From Microcaldota archaeon (GTDB taxonomy: Archaea; Micrarchaeota; Micrarchaeia; Micrarchaeales; CABMGC01): DNA of 13,161 nucleotides. Made by a program: the position numbers and the translations under genes. The notes beneath the pieces were generated by a model. It saw only the letters and a program-made list of their open reading frames with translations. It did not search any database and had not been told where the DNA came from. The stretch is from the NCBI GenBank assembly GCA_021845465.1, contig JAKBRL010000021.1, positions 1 through 13,161 on the forward strand, written 5' to 3'. This document shows positions 1 through 7,580 of the stretch, piece after piece; the first letter of the stretch is position 1; each line of letters starts with the position of its first letter.

Positions 1-141
1 GCCCCATGGCACGGCGCAGGAGGATACAACTTCACTTTCTGGGAATCAAACGGCGCATCACTTCCTGGAGGATCCTGCTACCATCCTGACATCACAGTAT
101 CAGGGCCTATAACATTCACCGCAAACTTCAATCAGGTATCA
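1..141 (+). repeat. Cys-rich module repeat, copy A (partial)
   Basis: The 141 bp from the window edge are identical to 355-495, so copies A and B are adjacent tandem units with a 354-bp (118-codon) period. The 5' part of copy A lies outside the window, and more copies may precede it. Confidence 0.9.
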
Positions 142-3100
142 ACACCAACACCTACTCCAACGACTACTAATTATACTGTAACAATACAGACATCTCCTGG
201 TTCTGCATCAAACTACTGGGGCGCATGCTTCAGTCCTTCATACAACGGAGGAACTCCGGGAGAGAACGGAACGACATGCACGAGCATACCTGCAGGCACT
301 TCTTCCGCATCTGTAAACCTTCCTTCTGGAACAGTCATACAATACCTCTGCACTGCCCCATGGCACGGCGCAGGAGGATACAACTTCACTTTCTGGGAAT
401 CAAACGGCGCATCACTTCCTGGAGGATCCTGCTACCATCCTGACATCACAGTATCAGGGCCTATAACATTCACCGCAAACTTCAATCAGGTATCAGTTCC
501 TATCATATCCATGCCTATTAACACTACAATCTCAGTAGGCAATCTAACTGTAGCACTTGATAATCTTACAAACGCAAATACAAATGAAGAATCAAATGCC
601 GATCTGTTAATTTACAAGGATGGAACTTTGACAAATATAACTTCTGCAGGGCCTGTAGGCAACCATGAATTTGCAATAACAAACGCTTCAGGTTCTGAAC
701 TTGGAACATATGTACCAAAAACCTTCCATTCAAACAATACAATCCAAGCTACCTATTCATTACCAATTAAGCGTACTGTTTCATACACCTGGCAAGGAAA
801 TTATACTGCAGAAATATATGGGTTCCCTGTCAATGGCCCTATCCAAATTAGAAGTATTACTGGCAACATCTCAATAGGCGATAACCAGAATACCTTTGAC
901 CAGAATCTATTCCAAATTGGATATTCTCTTAACGGATGTCCAACAAGCAGCGGAACATCATATTCAAATTTAGCATCAATTGGCAAAGCATATGATGCCT
1001 TAAGCACATTATACTCTGCAAACATCAAAGTTGTCACATCAAACTCTGGGAAAAATCTTGTCGTACCAATAAATGTAAATTATCCTGTACCTATTCAATT
1101 ACCTTCAAACTGCCTTTTCATGCTAATGAACTTCGGAACACAGAATGGGACATCAGTAGCAACTGCGAATGTCACAATAACCTATAATCAAATAGCTCCA
1201 GTATCTACCTCGCAGGAAACCACTTCCGAGGCTCTTGACGGTGAAATATGTTTCAATCATAACACCGGCTGTGAAATACAGACAGGCTCAGCCCCTGTAA
1301 CTGTGGTTGAACCATTCAACATAAATCCTAATAACGGTTACACCGGATCCGAATATACTCTTCTAGGATTATATGGTACTGTATCATCAGGAACCATCTC
1401 TCTAGGAAGTGGTTATGATATAAACTACTCATACTATATGGCTCCTACATCATCTTCATGCAATGGCCGTACATTCAGTACTTATACTGGATCTTTCACA
1501 GTTCCATCCGATTGGCAACTTCTTTACACTTCTTCATTCAACCAACCAAGCAACGGATATCAGAATCAACCAGTCTTCAAACCTCTAAATATCAATTTCC
1601 GCACAAGCAACGCATGTTTCTACTGGGTATCACATATGGCAAGCGGAAGTTCTGGAGTTGATATGGAATCTCAGGTGTATGCAGAACTAAGCCCTTCAGG
1701 CCAAACGCCAACTAATGCAAACAACCGCAATTCAGCGGATGTACAACTGTTCCTTCCAGCTACAGAGATGCAATCCGTATATCTAGGTGGCAATGTAGTT
1801 ACTGGTCCATTTACTGTTGTATTGGATGGAATTGGGAACGCAAATTCTACTATCTCAAATGTTGCCCTTGCCGTATACAAAAACGGAGTCCTGACAAATA
1901 TAACTTCTGCAGGGCCTGTAGGCAACCAGCAAACAGTCATAATAAACGCTTCAGGTTCTGAACTTGGAATATATGTACCTAATGCCTTCTCTACATATTC
2001 CCAACAAAAAATTACAGACATACAATTATTCACTCCAGCAACAACAATGCAGCGAATATATCAGAGCAATAGCTCAATATATCCTGTAACAATACAGACA
2101 TCTCCTGGTTCTGCATCAAACTACTGGGGTGCATGCTTCAGTCCTTCATACAACGGAGGAACTCCGGGAGAGAACGGAACGACATGCACGAGCATACCTG
2201 CAGGCACTTCTTCCGCATCTGTAAACCTTCCTTCTGGAACAGTCATACAATACCTCTGCACTGCCCCATGGCACGGCGCAGGAGGATACAACTTCACTTT
2301 CTGGGAATCAAACGGCGCATCACTTCCTGGAGGATCCTGCTACCATCCTGACATCACAGTATCAGGGCCTATAACATTCACCGCAAACTATCAAAGTATT
2401 GAAAAAGCGACAGAGGCACTCACCGTCCGCTCAACTCTAAATGGAAGTCTTTCTCTAAATGGCCCATGTGAACTTCAACCAAATATGACTCTGCCTCATG
2501 TCCAGCCTCCATATATTGGACCAAGCTCTTACTGTTTATCACAACTTGGAGACAGAATAGAACTAAACGCAATGCCTTCTTCAGGCTACATTCTTGAAGA
2601 TTGGATAGGAACTGGAAATGGTAGTTATACTGGACCAATTCAAAATATTACTATAATTATGAATGGCAACATAAATGAGACTGCCATATTTGCAAAAACA
2701 AATTCAACTACCGTAGAACAGAATTCAAGCACTGTATCCTATACTATGGTTCTTAATCCAGGATGGAATCTCTTCTCATTTCCTATAACCAAGGCAGTAT
2801 CCCTAAATACATATCCTGAAGGATGTACCTATAATGCTGTAAAAAGCCCAGTCTGGCAGCTCTCAAATGGTAATTATACTGAATTAAACAATTCCAATGT
2901 ACAAGCAGGTACAGGCTATTGGGTAGATATGAATTCAACCTGCCAGATAACTCTGGATGGAACAGCTTTCTCCGGATCAGACTACCCTGTCTTATCTCCA
3001 GGATGGAATATAATAGGTGTACCTTACAACGGTTCGTTTATCAACAATATTAGGGGAACATGTGGCATACTAAGTGGTCCTTACGGCTACAATAACGAAT

Positions 3101-3216
3101 CAGGTTACTACAATGCAACTTTCCTTATACCTGGTCATGGCTATCTGTTAGACGTAGCAAACAGCTGCAGATTAGGAAATCCTGCTGCAGTTCAACCACC
3201 ATCTCTGCCAGGCTGA
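1..3216 (+). CDS. Large modular cell-surface protein, 5'-truncated by window edge
   Basis: The frame is open from base 1 to the TGA at 3214-3216, so 1071 codons are visible and the true start lies upstream; the first ATG in frame (511) falls inside a repeat-domain array and is not the start. Architecture by residue of the visible part: 1-47 end of a Cys-rich module; a Thr/Pro linker near 47-57; 59-160 a complete module; 180-245 a small domain; 280-575 beta-rich sequence; 603-664 a second copy of the small domain; 695-796 a third Cys-rich module; 800-900 a domain ending in ADWIG-like and FxAxF-like motifs; 915-1060 two half-repeats with GWNLFSFPI...GYWVDM and GWNIIGVPY...GYLLDV. The Cys-rich modules carry FTFWESNG and GPITFTAN motifs resembling bacterial InlB-B/Flg_new_2-type repeats. 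Many N-x-S/T sequons and paired cysteines point to an extracellular, probably glycosylated and disulfide-bonded protein. No C-terminal membrane anchor is seen. The role (S-layer, adhesion or contact) is inferred. Confidence 0.85.
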   Translation, partial: APWHGAGGYNFTFWESNGASLPGGSCYHPDITVSGPITFTANFNQVSTPTPTPTTTNYTVTIQTSPGSASNYWGACFSPSYNGGTPGENGTTCTSIPAGTSSASVNLPSGTVIQYLCTAPWHGAGGYNFTFWESNGASLPGGSCYHPDITVSGPITFTANFNQVSVPIISMPINTTISVGNLTVALDNLTNANTNEESNADLLIYKDGTLTNITSAGPVGNHEFAITNASGSELGTYVPKTFHSNNTIQATYSLPIKRTVSYTWQGNYTAEIYGFPVNGPIQIRSITGNISIGDNQNTFDQNLFQIGYSLNGCPTSSGTSYSNLASIGKAYDALSTLYSANIKVVTSNSGKNLVVPINVNYPVPIQLPSNCLFMLMNFGTQNGTSVATANVTITYNQIAPVSTSQETTSEALDGEICFNHNTGCEIQTGSAPVTVVEPFNINPNNGYTGSEYTLLGLYGTVSSGTISLGSGYDINYSYYMAPTSSSCNGRTFSTYTGSFTVPSDWQLLYTSSFNQPSNGYQNQPVFKPLNINFRTSNACFYWVSHMASGSSGVDMESQVYAELSPSGQTPTNANNRNSADVQLFLPATEMQSVYLGGNVVTGPFTVVLDGIGNANSTISNVALAVYKNGVLTNITSAGPVGNQQTVIINASGSELGIYVPNAFSTYSQQKITDIQLFTPATTMQRIYQSNSSIYPVTIQTSPGSASNYWGACFSPSYNGGTPGENGTTCTSIPAGTSSASVNLPSGTVIQYLCTAPWHGAGGYNFTFWESNGASLPGGSCYHPDITVSGPITFTANYQSIEKATEALTVRSTLNGSLSLNGPCELQPNMTLPHVQPPYIGPSSYCLSQLGDRIELNAMPSSGYILEDWIGTGNGSYTGPIQNITIIMNGNINETAIFAKTNSTTVEQNSSTVSYTMVLNPGWNLFSFPITKAVSLNTYPEGCTYNAVKSPVWQLSNGNYTELNNSNVQAGTGYWVDMNSTCQITLDGTAFSGSDYPVLSPGWNIIGVPYNGSFINNIRGTCGILSGPYGYNNESGYYNATFLIPGHGYLLDVANSCRLGNPAAVQPPSLPG
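177..480 (+). repeat. Cys-rich module repeat, copy B
   Basis: This 304-bp stretch is repeated in frame at 2085-2388 (shift 1908 bp). I find one difference, C at 222 against T at 2130, which is silent (Gly). Its 3' part is also identical to bases 1-141 (shift 354 bp, matching 355-495). Each unit encodes four cysteines and the motifs FTFWESNG and GPITFTAN. Confidence 0.95.
538..735 (+). repeat. Small domain repeat, copy 1 (SELGxYVP type)
   Basis: Encodes LTVALDNLTNANT...SAGPVGN...INASGSELG-type sequence, matched in frame by about 1801-1992 (shift 1263 bp in the best-conserved part). The centre (about 629-664 against 1892-1927) is nearly identical in DNA while the edges have diverged. The unit around copy 2 is flanked by another short protein repeat, DVQLFLPATEMQSVY (from 1738) and DIQLFTPATTMQRIY (from 2017). 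Confidence 0.8.
1801..1992 (+). repeat. Small domain repeat, copy 2
   Basis: Second copy of the roughly 65-residue domain at 538-735. Shared residues include LTNITSAGPVGN and NASGSELGxYVP. It is more diverged than the Cys-rich modules, so it is an older duplication. Confidence 0.8.
2085..2388 (+). repeat. Cys-rich module repeat, copy C
   Basis: In-frame near-identical copy of 177-480, separated by about 1.6 kb of mostly unrelated coding sequence of the same gene. The identity ends abruptly at GCAAAC on the 3' side and at TGTAAC on the 5' side, which is typical of recent duplication or gene conversion rather than of uniformly slow divergence. Confidence 0.95.
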
Positions 3217-3220
3217 TCTT

Positions 3221-3601
3221 ATGGAAGATAATAAAACAAATTACAATACGGAAACTGGACAAGAACCAGAAACAAAAGTAACTCCAGAAATGGAAAAAAT
3301 TGAAAGAAACAATATAAGAATTGTAGCAATTGCTATAACCGCATTAGTAATACTCTTTATTGCAGCATATCTCGGATTACATGCAATTTACAATCAAGCA
3401 ACAACCAGAGCTAATACTGCCCCAGCACTGGCAAATAATAATTCTGCCAACATCAACAATGCGAATGCAATCTCTAAGAATTTATCAACCAATACCTCTT
3501 CCGTCACTTCCAATACTGAAGGAAATACTATAACTGCATCTAATACGGTAGTAATAAAAGGGAACAGCAACAAATCAGTAGTGCCACCACCGGTGCCGTG
3601 A
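3221..3601 (+). CDS. Small single-pass membrane protein, Asn/Thr/Ser-rich ectodomain
   Basis: 126 aa, starting with ATG 4 nt after the stop of the surface-protein gene, so co-transcription is very likely. Residues 1-33 are charged and presumably cytoplasmic. Residues about 34-57 (IRIVAIAITALVILFIAAYL and following) form one clear transmembrane helix. Residues 60-126 are Ala/Asn/Ser/Thr-rich with several N-x-S/T sequons (NLS, NTS, NKS) and end in a Pro-rich VVPPPVP tail. The upstream protein also ends in a Pro-rich PPSLPG tail and lacks a membrane helix, so this small protein could tether or assemble it at the membrane; that is inference. I recognise no family. Low sequence complexity means homology searches would be weak. 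Confidence 0.8.
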   Translation: MEDNKTNYNTETGQEPETKVTPEMEKIERNNIRIVAIAITALVILFIAAYLGLHAIYNQATTRANTAPALANNNSANINNANAISKNLSTNTSSVTSNTEGNTITASNTVVIKGNSNKSVVPPPVP

Positions 3602-3656
3602 CATACAATAACAAAAGATCTCTGCAAGAAGAGAGTAACCGGCAAATCCCAGTTAG

Positions 3657-5090
3657 CTATATCTTGAACTTATGTCTATCTACAAACCTAGTGATATCAC
3701 TCGCAGTCCTTATTCCTCCTTTCAATTCATTTCTAAAAAAAGCCCTTGTTCTGTCTGCCGGACTTTTCTTCTCTTCAATATTTCTAATTATAGGCAAAAG
3801 AAATCTTTTTTCGCTACTTTCCAAACCTTCAGCAGCAATACCTATCATCCTCTCTGCAAATCTGCTCATCTCCAGATCTCTTATCCTTCCTGACAATCCT
3901 TCTTTTACTGCAGATTCTCTTGCGAGTTTGATCTCATTTAAAGTATAACCTTCCAAAACATGTGCAGCTCTTTCACTGTTCCTTACCACTCCTTTCAATG
4001 CTGATACTATTGCTAATATCTCTTCTGTGGAAGGCTGGAAGTCGCAGGCTCTGAATTCCGCAGTTCCAAATCTAGATCTCAATCTTACATCAGGCCAGAC
4101 TGTACCCTCAAGAAATCTAATGTCTTCGATATTGGGACTTACTACGGCTGTTTGCCCATCATCCATTCTATATACAACTGCCTTATTTGTATTTACAAAC
4201 TCTGAAACTCTAGGTGTATCTTTCCCGAATAAAACATATGTGCTATCTTCTCCAAAATGTCTCTTCGAGATTATCATTCTCTGATCCACCAGATAATCAA
4301 AATAGCTGTTCAAATCTGTAAAAATCATAGGTATTCCTACCCTTTCTTTCTCTATGCTTCCTTTACTTGTGTGCTCATCCCAGGCAATCTCTCTATAAGC
4401 TTTGTATTCGGATGTTCTTGCCTCAATGATAGTCGAATTTGAAGCAGACGCTATCAAAACCGGAACAAATCCATTCAGGATGTTTAAGATTTTTCCCGAT
4501 TCTGCCTTATTTATTTCTACATGTGCCTGTGTAGCTGCCGATATCGAAAGCCCAAGAAGTTCCTCTTCTTGAAACCTTGTTCCCATTAATTTATATCTCC
4601 TTTTAGGCATTACATTCTCAAACGAACGTTTCGCAAAAGGATGGCATCCCAAACCTAGAACCACAAGTCCTGTATCTTCTGCTCCCTTCAATACTATCTC
4701 TAAAATCTCTTTGACATTTATCTCAAGTTTCTCCATCAGGCCGCTTGGCGGTATTGTAACCTCAAATGTACATCTAGACATGTCTGTTGTAATATCTATT
4801 CCATAATTATTCAAATACATCTTGACTCCAGTAGGAAAATTGGAGACTACCTTATTGTCAATTAACAATTCTTCATAAACCAAAGACAAATTGTGATGTT
4901 TCATAGCTATATTATCAAAAAACGAAGCCAGTTTCTCAACAGAAGGTACATCAAAAGGAGTCTTAGGGTCAAAAAGTATGCCTTCTATCTCTGGGCCAAA
5001 TTTTCTGGATACTAAAATATCTTTAAAGCCTTTTCTGAATTCTTCCTTTAACATATTAAGATTATCCAAAACAATTCCCAGGCTAAACAA
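3657..5090 (-). CDS. GCS2-family glutamate-cysteine ligase-like / carboxylate-amine ligase
   Basis: 477 aa from the TTG at 5090, or 465 aa from the ATG at 5054; no good Shine-Dalgarno decides between them, and an in-frame TAA lies just upstream of the TTG. Family motifs in order: FGPEIEG at 31-37 (the GxExE ATP/metal-binding motif), CTFEVTIPP at 107-115, GLGCHPF at 146-152, ATQAHVEI at 186-193 (the family's TQxHV segment), LIASASNS at 212-219, and VWPDVRLR...GTAEFRACDFQP at 331-353. These are the hallmarks of ATP-dependent ligases that join an amine such as cysteine to the gamma-carboxylate of glutamate. A role in making gamma-glutamylcysteine or a related low-molecular-weight thiol is plausible, but the substrate cannot be read from sequence. 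No glutathione synthetase neighbour is visible. It is convergent with the 126-aa gene, with a 55-bp gap. Confidence 0.85.
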   Translation of the reverse strand: MFSLGIVLDNLNMLKEEFRKGFKDILVSRKFGPEIEGILFDPKTPFDVPSVEKLASFFDNIAMKHHNLSLVYEELLIDNKVVSNFPTGVKMYLNNYGIDITTDMSRCTFEVTIPPSGLMEKLEINVKEILEIVLKGAEDTGLVVLGLGCHPFAKRSFENVMPKRRYKLMGTRFQEEELLGLSISAATQAHVEINKAESGKILNILNGFVPVLIASASNSTIIEARTSEYKAYREIAWDEHTSKGSIEKERVGIPMIFTDLNSYFDYLVDQRMIISKRHFGEDSTYVLFGKDTPRVSEFVNTNKAVVYRMDDGQTAVVSPNIEDIRFLEGTVWPDVRLRSRFGTAEFRACDFQPSTEEILAIVSALKGVVRNSERAAHVLEGYTLNEIKLARESAVKEGLSGRIRDLEMSRFAERMIGIAAEGLESSEKRFLLPIIRNIEEKKSPADRTRAFFRNELKGGIRTASDITRFVDRHKFKI

Positions 5091-5131
5091 ATTCTTATCT
5101 GCTAAACGAGCATGTTATTCTGCTACAACTT

Positions 5132-5155
5132 CATGTGATATCTCACATGTGATAT
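5132..5155. repeat. Direct repeat and palindromes near the ligase promoter, possible operator
   Basis: CATGTGATAT occurs at 5132-5141 and again at 5146-5155 with a 4-nt spacer. The same stretch contains the inverted repeat TGTGA-TATC-TCACA (5134-5147) and the perfect palindrome TCACATGTGA (5143-5152). It overlaps the box A of the minus-strand ligase gene, where a repressor would act. Operator function is inferred. Confidence 0.45.
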
Positions 5156-5160
5156 TTAAG
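5151..5160 (-). promoter_or_regulatory. Box A of the ligase gene
   Basis: On the minus strand it reads CTTAAATATC, a good archaeal TATA-like element. A transcription start about 25 nt downstream (near 5128) would leave a leader of about 40 nt to the TTG at 5090 or about 75 nt to the ATG at 5054. Confidence 0.45.
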
Positions 5161-5283
5161 CATTCATATTGGCCTGACATGAAGCTAAATATGGTATAAA
5201 TCCAGATCAAAAACCAACAGTAATGTGCCATAGGGCAAATCTATCCAGTATGCATTCGGTGAAATATCCTCTATAGTAACCTT

Positions 5284-5301
5284 ATTAAATTATTATATTA
5301 T
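5284..5301 (+). promoter_or_regulatory. Box A-like promoter of the 412-aa gene
   Basis: An uninterrupted A/T tract containing TTATTATATTA ends about 30 nt before the ATG at 5331, the spacing expected for a leaderless or nearly leaderless archaeal transcript. Confidence 0.4.
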
Positions 5302-5330
5302 GAATCTAAAATTACATAAAATCGGTAATC

Positions 5331-6569
5331 ATGGACAAAGAGAAAAAACAGCTTCGAACGGCTGTTGAAAGAACTACTCACAATGTATTAGCTACTGACA
5401 CCGGCTTTCAAGCTTACCTTCAGGACATCGCAGAAAGAGTAGGGAAATCTGTTCCTCATCCTAGAAGCCACTCATCAAAAACTCATCAAGAAAAAGAAAC
5501 CGATGATAAACATAACACGGACTCTTGGAAAAAAATTAGGCAAGCTGGGATTGCTCTCCTGATAGGCTTGAGCCTGGCAACACCTGGAAATTCAGAAGAA
5601 CTCAGAGACTACAATCCTGGGGCAGGCGCAGCAAAAGGCATCGCTGTAACAGAAGGCAATCCAACAAAGGAGGTTTTGGCAATTGCTAAGATATATGAGA
5701 AGCCTGAAGGCATATCCTACAAATTCACATCACCTCAATTCCAAAAGGTTCCATTACTGGATGGATTTTCAATCCAGCTGAACGTTTTTGCGCATTTAGG
5801 TATAGAAACCAAACTGGCAAAAGACCCACATCTTCTGAGTGATGCTGCGATGAACAAACCGATAAAGGAAGTACGGGAAAAATCTGATGTATCACTCTGG
5901 TTGCAGAATGTGAAACATTTCATACATGAAGGGAGGAATAAGTGGAAGATTATGGATGGCGCAGACATATACAAGTTGAAATATTCTAAAACTTCAATCC
6001 AGACTATGCGTGGAAATACTCATATGGATATTATACCTATACCTGCGCTTCAAATGTCAATGGCAGCCAACAATACTAATGTAACTAATTCTTCACCAGT
6101 ACTTACTTTCGTATATAATGGATTAAAAGAAGATATTAACTTTCCAATGGAAATGGCGTTTGACATAAAGATTGAAAATATAAATTCAAATACGATTAAG
6201 GTATATTTTAACAACATCCCTGTAAAACCAGACGGAGCGCTTGAATGGAAAAAGGAAACTCTTTTTGATGCTATCACATACACTGGCAATTTTTCCAATA
6301 ATAATGTAAACATCTCGTTTGGGAATGAGCATCACGCCGCTCTGGTTGTTGCAGGATTTGGAAATTCACAGGATTTTGCTGCAAACAAATTTGATGCTGA
6401 ACTTAGCATGTATGAAATAGGTCCCGACAAGAAGCTAGAAAAGCTAAAATTAGGCGGTTTTGAAGATCCAATGACTGCAGAAGGAATAGCCAATGTAAAA
6501 GTAATTCAGGTTTCGCCTAATACTGTTAAAGTAACAGCAAACCATGGACTATTCGATAAGGAAAAATAA
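5331..6569 (+). CDS. Unknown protein with one internal hydrophobic segment
   Basis: 412 aa. I recognise no family. Residues 1-66 are polar and charged (His/Lys/Glu-rich at 40-65). KKIR followed by the hydrophobic stretch GIALLIGLSLATPG (about 73-86) looks like a signal sequence or signal anchor placed unusually far from the N-terminus. The remaining 325 residues are mixed alpha/beta. The last 180 alternate in a beta-rich way with many Asn residues and some sequons (NVT, NFS, NIS), as expected for an extracytoplasmic domain. An A/T-rich box A-like stretch (TTATTATATTATG, 5289-5301) lies about 35 nt before the ATG, supporting the start and a very short leader. It stands alone: the divergent ligase promoter lies upstream and a convergent gene downstream. 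Confidence 0.75.
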   Translation: MDKEKKQLRTAVERTTHNVLATDTGFQAYLQDIAERVGKSVPHPRSHSSKTHQEKETDDKHNTDSWKKIRQAGIALLIGLSLATPGNSEELRDYNPGAGAAKGIAVTEGNPTKEVLAIAKIYEKPEGISYKFTSPQFQKVPLLDGFSIQLNVFAHLGIETKLAKDPHLLSDAAMNKPIKEVREKSDVSLWLQNVKHFIHEGRNKWKIMDGADIYKLKYSKTSIQTMRGNTHMDIIPIPALQMSMAANNTNVTNSSPVLTFVYNGLKEDINFPMEMAFDIKIENINSNTIKVYFNNIPVKPDGALEWKKETLFDAITYTGNFSNNNVNISFGNEHHAALVVAGFGNSQDFAANKFDAELSMYEIGPDKKLEKLKLGGFEDPMTAEGIANVKVIQVSPNTVKVTANHGLFDKEK

Positions 6570-6629
6570 ATTGGAATTCGTCTCTTACCAATTATCTATA
6601 ATAAAAATTGAAATCTTATCTGTGTGAAG

Positions 6630-6656
6630 ACCGAAATAAAACAAAACTTCAAAAGC
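6630..6656 (-). terminator. T-rich terminator candidate after the S66 fragment
   Basis: On the minus strand the bases right after the stop codon read CTTTTGAAGTTTTGTTTTAT and on, with three T4 runs. T-rich tracts without a hairpin are the usual archaeal termination signal. The assignment rests on composition only. Confidence 0.35.
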
Positions 6657-7277
6657 TTATGAAACTCCAGATTCTAACACTTCAAATGAATCTGAATGGG
6701 AATCAATTTTTACCTTGACCCCTAAGGGCAGTGTCAATATAGGATCAGTATGTCCTATATCTGCACCATATAATATCGGGATCTTGTAAGGCTCCGTAAT
6801 CTCTACAAGTATCTTCTTCAATGTTTCTATCTCCTCCTTTCCATAATGTGTAGGTCTGCCTATTATAAGACCTTTTATGCTTGAAAGAGTACCATATAAA
6901 TCAAGTTCTGTTAAGAGAGACTCAACCTCTGCAATAGGCTCCCCTTTTGTAAAATCATGGCCTTCGGGTATATCTATAAACATAATCCCACCTTTATGCT
7001 CTGGCCAGTATTCTGTTCCCTTCAGGTGCATTATCGAAGGCAGGCAGCCGCCTATAAGCTTTCCTTGCGCATTGCCCTCCCTTAGCCATTCATAGCCTTC
7101 GTTTTTTATCAATTTTCTGGGCCTCTCCAAATCAGACTTCTGAAACCAGTCCATTATCTCATTAGTCCACTTATCAGATGGCTTTATCTTACCTATAGGC
7201 TCTGGAGAGCATACTGCCTTATTGAAATAGTCTATTGTATAGGAAAGAGGCTTTGGGTAATCTGCAAACTGCGTCAT
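6657..7277 (-). CDS. S66 LD-carboxypeptidase/MccF-like, C-terminal part only
   Basis: 206 aa from the ATG at 7277. S66 serine peptidases are usually 300-350 aa; they remove the terminal D-amino acid from cell-wall tetrapeptides (LdcA) or cleave microcin C-type conjugates (MccF). Visible family features: QFADYPKPLSYT (3-14); G-x-L-x-G-G-x-L followed by LKGTEYWP (72-92); GGIMFIDIPE (96-105), where the family has its relay Glu and this protein has Asp102; GLIIGRP (136-142); and IPILYGADIGHTDPI with the expected catalytic His176. The N-terminal domain with the nucleophile Ser (S-D-I-T motif) is absent. Family-like sequence continues in frame upstream of the ATG to a stop codon, so this is probably a decayed gene and unlikely to be an active peptidase. 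A box A-like TTTATACG (minus strand, 7334-7341) could still drive transcription. Confidence 0.7.
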   Translation of the reverse strand: MTQFADYPKPLSYTIDYFNKAVCSPEPIGKIKPSDKWTNEIMDWFQKSDLERPRKLIKNEGYEWLREGNAQGKLIGGCLPSIMHLKGTEYWPEHKGGIMFIDIPEGHDFTKGEPIAEVESLLTELDLYGTLSSIKGLIIGRPTHYGKEEIETLKKILVEITEPYKIPILYGADIGHTDPILTLPLGVKVKIDSHSDSFEVLESGVS

Positions 7278-7358
7278 TGTGCAGGGACCATAAAATGTCG
7301 TGAGTGGAGATGAAAGCGAATGCGAAAAAATACGTATAAATCTTAATGGCGTAATCTA
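7278..7358 (-). pseudogene. Remnant of the S66 N-terminal domain upstream of the start
   Basis: Read in the same frame as the S66 fragment, these bases encode SLSSPLTTFYGPCTMTQF leading into the annotated ATG. The TFYGP segment is where family members have their conserved YGP/HGP motif. Further upstream comes ITPLRF, resembling the residues after the catalytic serine in S-D-I-T-x-L, preceded directly by a TAG stop (7356-7358). No ATG, GTG or TTG lies between that stop and 7277. The Ser-Asp part is not readable in any frame I tried, and further upstream I see no S66 sequence. Confidence 0.5.
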
Positions 7359-7434
7359 AAACTATCTTAGTTTATGTTTTCAAAGCGGAAGGTAAAAAGA
7401 AAGAAGCCAATTCTGTCGGTATAAAATCAAAAAA

Positions 7435-7499
7435 GTGCGGAGGGTATTAGCTTCAGGAATTCTTGCTCTTGTAAACGTGGCTAAAGTTGCATTATTGCA
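7435..7499 (+). repeat. att-like repeat R1 (distal boundary of island)
   Basis: It begins with GTGCGGAGGGT, the plus-strand image of the tRNA-Leu 3' end at 10405-10415. The following sequence matches R2 at 8944-9007: I count 57 identities in 64 aligned bases plus one gap. It includes GCTTCAGGAATTCTTGCTC and TGCATTATTGCA. The match extends on the side away from the tRNA 3' terminus, that is, on the element side expected for an attachment-site copy. R1 lies 77 bp from the decayed S66 gene. Confidence 0.7.
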
Positions 7500-7550
7500 G
7501 GCTATTTGATTGCAACATGCCACAGCATAAGTATATATAATAATACAAAT

Positions 7551-7560
7551 CTTTATAATA
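7551..7560 (+). promoter_or_regulatory. Box A of the ATPase gene, leaderless start
   Basis: CTTTATAATA is centred about 26 nt upstream of the GTG at 7581, exactly the box A to transcription-start distance in archaea. Transcription would begin at the start codon. This supports GTG 7581 as the start, since no Shine-Dalgarno precedes it. Confidence 0.55.
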
Positions 7561-7580
7561 CTTAGTGTTATAATAATAAT

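Noticed and set aside
225..2351. The same 72-residue basic ORF appears twice, at 225-443 and 2133-2351, as if a repeated small gene.
   Set aside because: Both are the wrong frame of the identical Cys-rich modules B and C of the surface protein; the duplicated ORF is a by-product of the DNA repeat.
6569..6593. AATTGG/CCAATT inverted repeat after the 412-aa gene as a terminator hairpin.
   Set aside because: Six A/T-rich pairs around a 13-nt loop give a weak stem with no T run after it.
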